Positions 1 through 9,780 of a stretch of 64,000 nt of DNA are shown here, one piece after another (within the stretch, counting starts at the first letter, position 1; each line of letters begins with the position of its first letter). The translations under genes and the position numbers were made by a program. Source of the stretch: Atherix ibis (lineage: Eukaryota > Arthropoda > Insecta > Diptera > Athericidae); contig OY282610.1 of the NCBI GenBank assembly GCA_958298945.1, positions 38,075,667 to 38,139,666 of the forward strand. The letters are read 5' to 3'. The notes beneath the pieces were generated by a model. It worked only from the letters and a program-made list of their open reading frames with translations, did no database searches and had not been told where the DNA came from.

Positions 1-845
1 TAAAAAAAAATTATATAAAAAACCACTCAATTTTATTAAATAAAGACCAAAACTTTAAGGCAATTTAGTTTTTTTTTTTTTAAAGATATTTGTAGATATT
101 TTTATAAAGAAACAGGCTGTAAGTTTTCCCAAAAAAAATTTAAATTTTAATAGAAAATAGAAAAAAAAATTTGGCGTAAAAATTGTAGTTTTGGCAACAA
201 CGCTTTTTAGAAAATTAAAATAAAAATGAGAGCATATTTAAACAATCACAACTCTATTGGGTTTTTTTCATAAAACTGAATTTTTATTAAATGAAGAGTA
301 TAGCTTTGAGGAATTTGTATAAATATTGCTGAAGAACAAAATCTTTAGTTTATAACATGGCACTTTAAGTTTTTTTTTAAACATATTTGTAGATATTTTT
401 ATAAAAAAATACGACTATTTAAGTTTTTACAAAAAAAAATCTTACATTTTTGAAAGAAAATGAAAAAAAAAGTCAGCTGAAAAATGTAGCTTTGGCAACA
501 ACGCCTTCTAGAAAACTGGAAAAAGGATAAGAGAAGATGTAAGCAATCAGCAAACTGTTGGGTTTTTTCATGAAACTGAGAAAAATTTATAAAAAAAAAC
601 TATTCAATTTTATTAAATGAAGAGAAAAACTTTAAGGCAAAAGCTTCTCTTAGGTAAGGATATTTATAGTTATTAAGACAAATTTAGGTTTTTTTTTGAA
701 ATATATTTGTAGTTATTTCTAAAAAAAATATCCTGTAAGTTTTAAAAAAGAAAATCTTAAAATTTGATAGAAAATTTAAAAAAAAACTGTGATCTAAAAA
801 GCATAACTTTGGCAACAACGCGTTCTAGAAATTTTTTAAAAGGAT
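1..845. repeat. ~300 bp tandem repeat, about 2.8 units
   Basis: Three diverged head-to-tail units are recognisable. The landmark TTTGGCAACAACGC recurs near 191, 491 and 809, giving a period of about 300-317 bp. Each unit also holds an ATTTGTAGATATTTTT-like block and a TTTTATTAAATGAAGAG-like block. The first unit is cut by the window edge, so the array probably continues to the left. There is no coding potential. Confidence 0.7.
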
Positions 846-3187
846 AATTTATTAAATTTTTATAATAAAAAAAATACATTTTGAATATTATTCAATTTAA
901 ATTCTGAGAAAATAAAGAAAAAGTCCTTTATAGGAAAACCAGGATATACACTTTATTTTGCCAGAATGCTAAAAAAAATATTCATTTTATGGAAAAATTC
1001 GAATATACGAGTTGTAGGTAAACTTTTACTTATTTAGTTACACTAAACGGTTTTGGAAAGAAAAATATTTCATTTGTAAATGAATGAATAAATTTTTAAA
1101 ATCGAAAAAAACCTCAATAAATTGGAAAATAATTAATGGGTGGAAAAATAATAATACAAAAAATCAATTAAATTGAAATTTGAATTTTCTATGCATAACA
1201 TATATGGCTATAAGTCCTTTTAGAAATATTATATGAAATTTAATCTAGCAGACCAATTCTCTATAAATGACAAAGAGTTTTCTAGAAATTCAAATCCATC
1301 GAAAGGAGTTGTAACTTCAAAAAAAAAAAAATTTCAATATGTTTCGTGCAGTTAAATGTCGTTTTGAATAAATTAGTCCCCGATAACAAAAAAGGTTGAC
1401 TATGTTGAAAGTTTTATTTTTAGAAAATTCGTGTACAACACAAATAATCCATCGGCTTATGCTTTTTGCATATTTAATAATTAAATGCAATTCAATTCAA
1501 TATACCACATTTTTTTTCTATAATATTGTAGTACCAACTATGCATTTAATATAATATTAGTGTAGACAAAAATTCTCAGGACAATATTTTATTTAATTTA
1601 CTTATGTTTTTTTTTGTTTAAAGTTCGATTAATTCATTAAAATGTAACTATCGTACGTGTAAAGGAATATAATTATAGGAAATTATAATGGATACGATAA
1701 AAAATAATTAGAAAAAAAATAGTAGAAAAAAGGATGGAAAAATGACTGCACAAATATTTGATAAAGTAATCGAATTTGAATGATATGGCAAGAAGGGGGT
1801 TTTTTTTTGAGAAAAAATTCTAGATTAAAGAAAAAGGTAAATCGCTACTTTTTAATAATATCAGAAATATTGTAGTATGCGGGCGTCTATCTAACGTATC
1901 CTAACTACGAGTTAAGAATCATTCATACTGCCGGAATGGAGAAGCACCAATTGATTAGCGGTGGAAATTAATGAGAAATCATAAAGTAGAAAAGAATATT
2001 CAATTATTAACATTTATCGAACGTATTGTATTTACTCATTAGTACAGAGTAATTGAGCACCAAGAGTGCAGTTAAAATTATTCATCCTTATTGGACGTAA
2101 TCAATGTCTTTGTCATTGTGATTGTGATATTATCGAAGTCTGTGAAATAGTCCTTTTAGCATGACCCCAACTGCCACCAGGATCCACAACCATCATTATC
2201 ATCACCATAGGCTAACCGTTCATTATCCATAGTGTTCCCAAATCATCTTAAGAATAAAATTAATTTTATCAATTTACTACCCGCTCATCTACCTATTCAT
2301 CTTTCGAATAGACAAAGCATTTTTTCCTAGAGCGTTCCCTCATCTTCAAAATGAATTTATTAAATATTATCGTATTCTTGTACTAATTGTAAATTAATTA
2401 AGAAAGCCCACCGCAATTTATTCATATTGGCGATATTATCCTTTTCTTTCCATATACATACTGTCTCTCAATCAATGTTTACCTTAAATGGTACCATCAT
2501 CCTCCCTTATACCAAAGCTTTGATGGGCAATATCGTCAATAAATGAGTCCGTAACTGATTTTAATCGCTTACCATAGATTAAATTCTACTGCTCCTGTCG
2601 ATAACAAAACACCCCAAGGGATCTCTTTTATGTACACACTCAATTGTATTGGTAAATTTGAAAAATTATAAAAGCTTTTGATTAAATACAAACTCAGAAT
2701 TATTATATAACCCGAAGGATAATTACATACATATATATTTTGTTAGGTCGATTACATAAATTCATTTTTAATAATGCATAAGTTCACTTTTATTCCTGTT
2801 GGCTTTTCGTTATTATTTTCATAAATAAATTATTTGTTGGATTTGTTATTGTGTTACGTATATACTAAATTTTTTCAGAAAAGGTAAAATTTTTAAAAGT
2901 TTTCACATAAAAAAAAACATATTCGGAAAAACTTTTTTTGGAAAATTTTTGCTCAATAAAGGTAAATACATAAAAAAAAATCAAATTTTTCCCTATTAAG
3001 TCAATATTTTAAAAAGTACGAGTATTTTTGATTAAAAAAAAAAAAAATTAATAACATAAACCAATAAAAAAATGAATACGTTAGAAATTTTTCAACAATA
3101 ATTTGTAAAATAATCACAGATGGACCTTTTTTAAAATTTCAATAGAAGCTGCAAAAGTTAACTAATTATTAAAACTAAATCAAACTA
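846..3187. other. AT-rich non-coding stretch
   Basis: No gene, transposase motif or long inverted repeat was recognised. A somewhat GC-richer island lies at about 2090-2650. The remainder is A/T homopolymer-rich. Confidence 0.5.
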
Positions 3188-3755
3188 TTAATTAATTTTG
3201 AATGTTATGAGAACAAAAAATTCAATGCGAACAAAATAGAAATAGTTTTTATGGCGAAATAAAAATAGGATAGCTCTCGAACAAGAGATGAAACTTTTTA
3301 TAACGAGATACAATAAACTTTTTATAACGAGATCATGATAATGAGAGCATCCACAACTAAACGATGTATTTTGGACTGAAAGGAATATATTCGACGGGAC
3401 TAAGCAGGCTTTGTAAGCAGTCAAAATTTTAGTCTGTAAGTCCAAATTGGTTTCAGTAGTGCATTATACCAAAGTACTTTGTCTATTGTTAATATACTCG
3501 TAGAACGTATGCGTAAAAGTCGAAATAGTTCACGATAGTTCTAGTGTTTTTGGTCCTTTATATGGATAAAGTATCAAACTTAATTATCTAATTGTATTTT
3601 ACTGTCGTTAAGATGTATAGAAAGATATAATTTACGATGGAGAGTAAAAGTTACGTGAACAAATTTTCCAGGTTTAGAGGATTTGGCTTTAAAATTATAG
3701 TTTCGGATACATTTTACAGATAATCAGCATATTTTGCAAAGATAAATATTATAAA
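3188..3755 (-). pseudogene. Jockey-like LINE relic, C-terminal part of the RT protein
   Basis: On the minus strand this segment is the decayed C-terminal part of the LINE family seen again at 36440-37870 and 47500-48424. It shares with the 47.5 kb copy a distinctive stretch read as HDLVIKSLLYLVIKSF, encoded twice by ACTTTTTATAACGAGA-type blocks at 3289-3335. Upstream in reading direction it joins the tandem RT block at 3756-4437. The longest open piece is 85 codons (3188-3445) and starts mid-domain. The reading frame is broken elsewhere and no 5' end is present. It should be inactive; assignment to Jockey is by motif order only. Confidence 0.6.
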
Positions 3756-4437
3756 CAATATGGTCAAGTATGCTACCTTGTGTAATGCCAGCGAATATTG
3801 GAGAAATGTTGGAGAGTTCTTTAGTTTGATTCACTTAAAAAAAAACGTTAATTTTCGGTATAGGATAATTTTCGTCTATGATGATGGGTGGAAAGAGGAA
3901 TTGTCTGTTATTCCCAGAATAAGCCAGCGAATATTGGAGAAATGCTCGAGCGTTTGTTAACTTCATTCAGTTAAAAAGACCGTTGTGTATTAGATAATTT
4001 TCATCTATAGTGATGCGTGGAAAGATGAGTCCTCTGGTATTCTCAGAATAAGCTCGGTCTAAAAGCTCGATTAATAATGGTCAAGAATGCTACCTTGTGG
4101 AATGCCAGCGAATATTGGAGAAATGCTCGAGCATTTATTAGCTTAATTCGCTTAAAAATACCGTTGTGTCTAGGATCATTTTCGTCTATTGTGATGGGTG
4201 GGAAGAAGAATCCTATAGTATTCACAGAATAAGCTCGGTCAAAAGCTCGATTAATAATGGTCAAGAATGCTACCTTGTGGAATGCCAGCCAATATTGGAG
4301 AAATGCTCCATTCAGTTAAAAAGACCGTTGTGTATGAGATAATTTTCATCTATAGTGATGGGTGGAAAGAAGAATCCTCTGGTATTCCCAGAATAAGCTC
4401 TATCAAAAGCTCACTTAATAAAAATTCAATTAAATCG
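3756..4437 (-). repeat. Four-copy tandem duplication of an RT segment (GIPQGSIL motif)
   Basis: Four units of about 165-180 bp start near 3756, 3911, 4078 and 4259. Each carries GCCAGCGAATATTGGAGAAA or a close variant, and each ends at or near AGAATAAGCTCGGTC. Read on the minus strand, GGTCAAGAATGCTACCTTGT encodes part of GIPQGSILD, the RT motif that precedes the catalytic YADD. Only this slice of the LINE has been multiplied; sequence on either side is single copy. Units differ by substitutions and small indels, and unit 2 lacks the start of the block. A run of about 20 T follows the last unit. Confidence 0.75.
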
Positions 4438-4440
4438 AAA

Positions 4441-6639
4441 ATATTTTTTTTTTTTTTTTTTTTTGGTATAAAATGTTAAATTTACATTAACCAAAAGATA
4501 AAACTAACAATTAATTTTCGTGAATAAGAAATTCCTTTAATATGAATTAACTACAAAATAAAATTAAAAAAGAAATTTAAAAACACATATTTTTAACTTT
4601 AAAAAAGAAAACTGTCTGAATAAATTTTTAAAATATTCCGTTTTGAGGTTAGTTTTTTTTGCAAATTTATATCTATGGTATTTTCATAAATATTAAGAGT
4701 TTTTATTAAATTTTTAAGAGCTCTTAAGTATCTTCCAACAAAATATATAAGAAAAGTTTTTAAAATTTTGTTTTCCTTTAAAAAAAAAACAAACTAAAAC
4801 ACATTTGATTATAAAAGTATAGTTCAACAAATTTTTTTAGAATGTATTAAAAAAAAGCTATTTCTGCACGTAATAATATGGTAATAATATTAGATTTAAG
4901 AAAAAATAAATAACTAATAGGAAAATGTTGAAAAAAAAATTATTAAATATAGAAAATATATTTAAAAATATTTACAAAATGAGATAAATTGTTGAGAGGA
5001 TGTTGATCTGTAATATTTATCAGAAGCGAAACGATTTAAAATGAAGAGGATAATATTTTGATGAAATTGTATTTGAACTTATAAAGGATGAAAAGGCAAA
5101 GAGAAAAAAACTATTCGAAAATATGGTAGAAATCAGAAAAAGGCAGAAGGTGAAGAAATTTTGGGAGGAAAACGACCACCGGATATGGAAGTGTATATGC
5201 CGTGAAAGCATGATGATGAGAAATCAAATTATTGTCAATCGTAACCTATAAAGGAATTGGCAATATTGATTTCCTTTTATATTAAATTTATCAACTAGAT
5301 GACATGCATTTAATAGACAACGATTGTACGTACTCGTATAAAAGACCATATACACTCGAATACTGTATAGGAGAGTAAACTATGTAAGGAATTATGTGTG
5401 CATGTATTCGTATCCGGTATACTATTGTAGAATGAGCTGTACTATTTTTGTGTACAGGATACTAAGTGTTAAAGAGGGTGCGATATTACAAGTTTGGTTT
5501 GAATAGTGGTTTTAGTATGGCTGTGTATGCATTAATGGCGAAAAGTGTTATTCAGTGTCGGTAGTGCAGCTAAGCCTAGGGAACACTCTCGATTATATTG
5601 CTATCATACAGTCACTATTCAGGTGGGAAATGCAAAGCCTCTTTTCAATTGTGGCTATTTCATTTCAGTTCATCTCTTTTCCATTGACCCATAGACTCTA
5701 TTGGTCTGACTCCATTTCCGACTCCGGAACTGGTTCTGAATCTGCTTCCAATTCCAACTTTACTGACAAAGATTATCTCGACTGTCAACTCACTATCTTG
5801 TTCAACCACAATAATCCTTACTTATTTACTTATACTAAAGCTTCTTTTATAGGATTTGTTTTCGTGTTGTCGTTACCATCTAAAAGTCAGCAAAATACTC
5901 ATACAATCTACGATCGAGTATACTCGTACACACTTGATGATACTTCTATTAACCATTCCGTTTAAATGTTTCTATACTTTTATCTGACAAATTAAACACC
6001 AAAAATAATTCATATTCAGACTTTTACAAGTGTTGAGTGGTAGCTACTTCGGTTTTCTAGACTAATCCATTTTTTTTTCAACTTTTTTTCACATACTCCT
6101 TTTATCATAAATAATATTTTCACTTTTGCAACTATCATCTCTATATAAAAATATTATTTTAATATATTATCATATTTTTATAGAGTACTTTAAGTGTCCT
6201 TCTTAAATATTTTATGTATAATAAAAAAAAAAAGGATATTAATACATATTAGTATGTATAGTAGTACATAATACTTAGTAGATTTTCTTCCATTTCTATA
6301 TGCATAAAGGAGCGGATAAATCCTACCTTATTAAGAAGGATTAACTTTTTCTTTTGACATAGTAAGTATTTCTTAAGAGAAAAAAATTACTTTTGCCATT
6401 AAAAAAAAAAAATCTTTTATAAATTAGTTTCAAAATATTTTATATGACATCAAATATAAAAATTAATATTAATTTTAATATTATAAAAGTGCAAAATATA
6501 AATATAAAGAAATTATTGAGAGATAACAATTGAATTTTATTTAATATTCAACTGATAAAAACACTAAAATCCAAATGACACTTGAATATCGAGTGACTTT
6601 TATATCGGTATTACTGTTGTCGATAAGGAGAATGACCAT
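4441..6639. other. AT-rich stretch without a recognised gene
   Basis: It begins with a long poly-T run at 4446-4464 and holds many A/T homopolymers. The only notable reading frame is the 136-codon ORF at 5555-5965, listed separately. A purine-rich patch at 5030-5220 looks coding-like, but its reading frame breaks within a few codons. Confidence 0.4.
5555..5965 (+). other. Unrecognised 136-codon ORF
   Basis: This is one of the longest open frames in the window that is not a transposon. The product begins MSVVQLSLGNTL and has a Ser/Asp/Glu/Asn-rich middle (about residues 50-72), encoded by an imperfect trinucleotide-like run around 5700-5760. It lacks a recognised domain. The opposite strand is also open through the low-complexity part, as expected from base composition rather than selection. 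There are no clear splice sites or Kozak context. It is probably a chance ORF. Confidence 0.12.
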
Positions 6640-6960
6640 TAATCGAATAAATTTGGATGATACCAAATTATTTCTCACTCAACTATAAGTGGGAGAATAC
6701 GTTGGCCCATTGTTATGGAATATCATGTGTGATGCGCTGCCAAAAGGAGTAACTTTTGTTGGTTTTGCGAATGATATTATGGCGATTTCTGTATGTGCAT
6801 TCATAGATAAGATCACCCAAACCGCAAATGACGCAGTTACATTATCCGGCACCGGCTATTTTCAGTGAGCGTAGAAATTGCTGATCAAAAAAAAAGAGAC
6901 TGCCATCATAATTTCGTCCCACATAAGGGTCACTTCTGGGTGAATCTATACCAGTAGTGG
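6640..6960 (+). pseudogene. R1-like LINE relic, RT palm fragment
   Basis: An open piece (6689-6868) reads GPLLWNIMCDALPKG followed by TFVGFANDIMAIS. This matches the R1-clade RT palm, where a GPLLWN block precedes FADDI. The catalytic FADD is changed to FAND, so the second aspartate is intact but the first is lost. After a stop at 6866 the similarity continues in the same order (EIADQKKETAIIISS), as in R1 elements. The 5' two thirds of the LINE are absent. The relic resumes at 7738 after an unrelated insert and again at 9508 after a mariner. Confidence 0.7.
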
Positions 6961-7735
6961 CCTATGGGTCTTGGCGAACCCGCGGCACCTGAGCTTGCCT
7001 AGCTGTGCCCGGAAATTAAAAATTTTCTTAATGTAGGTATTTGAGTGTAGCTCTTTTAGTGAAGAGTAGTCGAGTAGTCACCACGTAATCCTAAAAGCAG
7101 AACTGACTAGAACCAGGGGATCGGGAGCCCCACGTTGGTTCGTCCACCATACCCGAGCGATGTGAGGACCCTTTGGCTAAAATGTGGGTAACTATGGTTG
7201 TCACATTCATCACAGGTGCAGTCTTAGGACTGGAGCTGAGGGACGGTAGGACCCTGGGTGCTATCACTGTAGGCTTTGTTACTAGTAGTTATGATAATTA
7301 GCTTGTAACAGACTGTTAGCAAATAAAACTATCTGGGACAGATGGAGCTGGTTGGAGGCCAGAATAGGTAATTTCACAAAAGTGCAAGATTGAATGTTTA
7401 CTGCTTCATGCATGGAATACGAAAGATTGTTAAAAAAAAGGTATGGTTGAGTGGGCATGCTGAGCCTTCTTGTCAAAGATGATGATGAAATGAGGTTAAG
7501 TTTTCTGATTGGTATATAAAGATCCGCTGGCTAAGAGGTTAACGATTAGGAGGGAAACACGGAAGAGGGCTATGAGAAGGTAGAACTGAATGTCCTTCTC
7601 ATAGGGACGTAGCCAAGCTGAGTATTCCCTGGATGAGGTACTCTAAGCAGGAAATTAAATTGATCTGAGTCAGCTAAGCTTATCATGTTATCTGTTTTAC
7701 ACATTGATTGGGTGTATCTCAATCCCTATAGTAGT
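6961..7735. mobile_element. Unidentified ~775 bp insert splitting the R1-like relic
   Basis: R1 similarity stops near 6960 and resumes near 7738, so this stretch looks inserted. It is GC-richer than its surroundings. It holds no recognisable protein and no convincing TIRs. An 11-bp perfect stem (7570-7580 with 7594-7604, 13-nt loop) lies inside. Both edges carry AGTAG-containing sequence (about 6954 and 7732) that could be a target duplication. Its class is unknown; a long deletion or substitution within the LINE is an alternative explanation. Confidence 0.35.
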
Positions 7736-7737
7736 AG

Positions 7738-8250
7738 GTGACCCGCAATATTATGTCTGACGATAGGTATATCATGCTAAATAAAATAATTATTATGTCA
7801 TCGCTTCGATGCCTGAAAGTTCAGATGGACGTCAGATTCAGAATTGGTGAACGTCTGAAAATATTTGCTAAAAAGGCAAGTTGGGTTGTGAATGTCTTAG
7901 CAGGGATCATGTCTAACCGTGCTGGGCTAAGACAGACTCAACGCAGTCTTCTATCTATAGTTATCAGCTCTTTCCTATCTATGTTGCCCCTGTTTAGACA
8001 GAAGTTATAGTGATTGAAATGTACAAGCACTGCGTGATAGCTGTAAATCGTCAGAGCGCACTTCGAGTCTTAAGAGTATTCCTTACTATTTCGTATGACG
8101 CTATCTGTGTTATCGCTAACATTGAGCTTTTGGCAAATGAAAGAGCCACAATATATCATCGACGACACGAAACAAATGAAATCTATCAGCTCGCCATCAC
8201 AGGGGCGGGAAGAAATGACATATTGGCGAAATGGCAAGGACACTAAAATT
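7738..8250 (+). pseudogene. R1-like LINE relic, RT thumb and downstream part
   Basis: Two overlapping frames carry R1-type sequence: KASWVVNVLAGIMSNRAG then TQRSLLSIVISSFL (7738-8010), and SALRVLRVFLTISYDAICVI then LANERATIYHRR (8010-8246). These correspond to the region after the RT palm in R1 elements. A frameshift and stops near 8008 separate them. Similarity halts at the TA next to 8253, where mariner MLE-1 begins, and continues beyond its far end. The relic cannot encode a functional enzyme. Confidence 0.7.
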
Positions 8251-8252
8251 TA

Positions 8253-8280
8253 TACCAGATGTATAAGCTTAAATCCGCTG
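8253..8280. repeat. MLE-1 left TIR
   Basis: Begins TACCAGATGTATAAGC and ends AAATCCGCTG. It pairs with 9480-9507 with about 4 mismatches; the inner 16 bases match perfectly. Confidence 0.85.
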
Positions 8281-8312
8281 TTTTTTAGTTTTCATAGAAA
8301 GCAAAAACAAAT

Positions 8313-9350
8313 TTATTTAAAGTTATTGCCCTCGCTAGCTACATATTTTTCCTATCTCTCGGGCAATTGGACGATACCGCGCCAAAAAAATTCCTTCTCT
8401 TTCGAGGCAAACCACTCATCAAGCCATTTGCGGACGTCTTCGTAAAAATCTAAGTGTTGCTCAGCGAGCGCGTGGCCCATCGACGAAAACTGGTGGCAGT
8501 CGGAAGAGGCCAGGTCTATTGAATAAGCGGGGTGGGGTAGCATCTCCCAGTTGAGTGTCTCCAAGCAGTTTTGGACCATTTCTGACATGTGCGATGGTAC
8601 GTTGTCGTGGAGGAAAATTAGGTTGTCATGTCTTTGTTGATAATCCGTCCTTTTTTCACACAGAGCACGGTGCAATTTGATCGGTTGGTGGTGGTAGCGG
8701 TGGGCATTGACAGTTTCACCAGGTTTCAACATCTCATAGTAGACGATACCCTGCTGATCCCACCAAACGCACAGCATTTTTCGTCCGAAGCGATTTGGTC
8801 TTGGGGAAGATGTTGATGGTTGGCCGGGATCAACCCACGATTTCTTGCGTTTAGGATTCTCGAAATATATCCACTTTTCATCGCCTGTCAAAATCCGATG
8901 CAGGTACGACTTTCTTTTTTGTCTGGCGAGAAAGATTTTGCATGTGTTTTAGCGTCGCTCCATCTGCCTATCGTTCAATTCATGCGGCACCCATTTACCG
9001 ATCTTTTCAATCTTCCCCATGGCACGCAGACGCATGGAAATGGCTGGTTGAGTAACACCTAATTGCTCTGCGAACATTTTTTGCGATTGGGTATCGTCTT
9101 CGTCTAAAAGAGCCTACAATTGATGGTCCTCAACCTTCCTAGACCGATTTTCACGCTTCTTGTCATATAAGTCAAAATTGCCGTCTTTGAACTGACGAAA
9201 ACAATCTCGGCACGTTGTTTCCGTTAAAGCACTGTTACCATAGGCCTCCATAAGTATTCGATGCGATTCAGCAGCCGATTTTTTCAAATTGAAGTAGAAA
9301 AGCAGTGCTTCCTGCATATGCTCTTTTTCTGGCACAAAACTAGATTACCA
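8313..9350 (-). pseudogene. MLE-1 mariner transposase, three premature stops
   Basis: The frame runs about 345 codons, the family norm, from near 9350 to a natural TAA at 8313-8315. In order it shows the N-terminal helix-turn-helix part (EAYGNSALTETTCR), the linker motif WVPHEL (near 8980), the first catalytic Asp in TGDEKW, the second in LHDN, and the third in ASSD, 34 residues after the second. Three in-frame stops are visible: after VEDHQL (9114), after MERR (about 8950), and TAG in place of Trp near the end (8352). The expected start codon is also missing; the first residues read SSFVPEKEH. All three catalytic aspartates survive, but the protein cannot be made whole. Confidence 0.85.
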
Positions 9351-9479
9351 AAGGAAAAATTTATGTTGTTGTACGAATTGCTGTGCACTGATTAATGTTG
9401 ATAGATGTCAAACTTATAAAAAAAAGTATAGCGTGTCCGTGGTAGCTTAATACGCTCACTCACACCATCTATGACCAAT

Positions 9480-9507
9480 CAGCGGATTTAAGCTTTTACA
9501 CTTGGTA
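9480..9507. repeat. MLE-1 right TIR
   Basis: Begins CAGCGGATTTAAGCTT and ends CTTGGTA. It is the inverted partner of 8253-8280. Confidence 0.85.
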
Positions 9508-9780
9508 GACTCAAGAAAGATGGACGCATCATCTTATTTATGTCTTAGCCACTTGGAATGGTAGCGGCGAATTACTATATGGATTAACTTTGATAGGATT
9601 CAGGGCATATATACGAGTATAGCGCTTTAGTTGGAATTTGATGCGATATGTCCCACTTATTAGCCCATAATTGGGGAGGCGAGAAAGGAAGGAACTTGAG
9701 AAAATAATCGTTAGATAACTGTCCAAAAATGCGATAGCTGAATACGCATTGCGAGTATAAGAGAAGCGCCACCAGAAATA
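9508..9780 (+). pseudogene. R1-like LINE relic, C-terminal tail
   Basis: Immediately after MLE-1 the plus strand reads DSRKMDASSYLCLSHLEW then RRITIWINF. This corresponds to the KGRWTHRLI...W(L)xRRxGEVNY(Y) stretch found in R1 elements downstream of the segment at 7738-8250. Several stops and indels are present. Similarity fades after about 9650. Together with 6640-6960 and 7738-8250 it shows one LINE relic broken twice. Confidence 0.5.

Larger units (their letters stand above)
8253..9507 (-). mobile_element. mariner-like element MLE-1 (1255 bp)
   Basis: A complete but mutated mariner bounded by ~28-bp inverted repeats at 8253-8280 and 9480-9507, with TA dinucleotides at both outer edges. 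The transposase reads on the minus strand and has the DD34D layout of the family. It sits inside an R1-like LINE relic: joining 8252 to 9508 restores plausible R1 sequence. The length fits the ~1.3 kb norm for mariner. Confidence 0.88.

Noticed and set aside
5088..5251. Charged coding-like stretch (RKRQKVKKFWEEND)
   Set aside because: The frame is not continuous with the apparent ATG (it stops after about 13 codons); purine-rich composition explains the charge.
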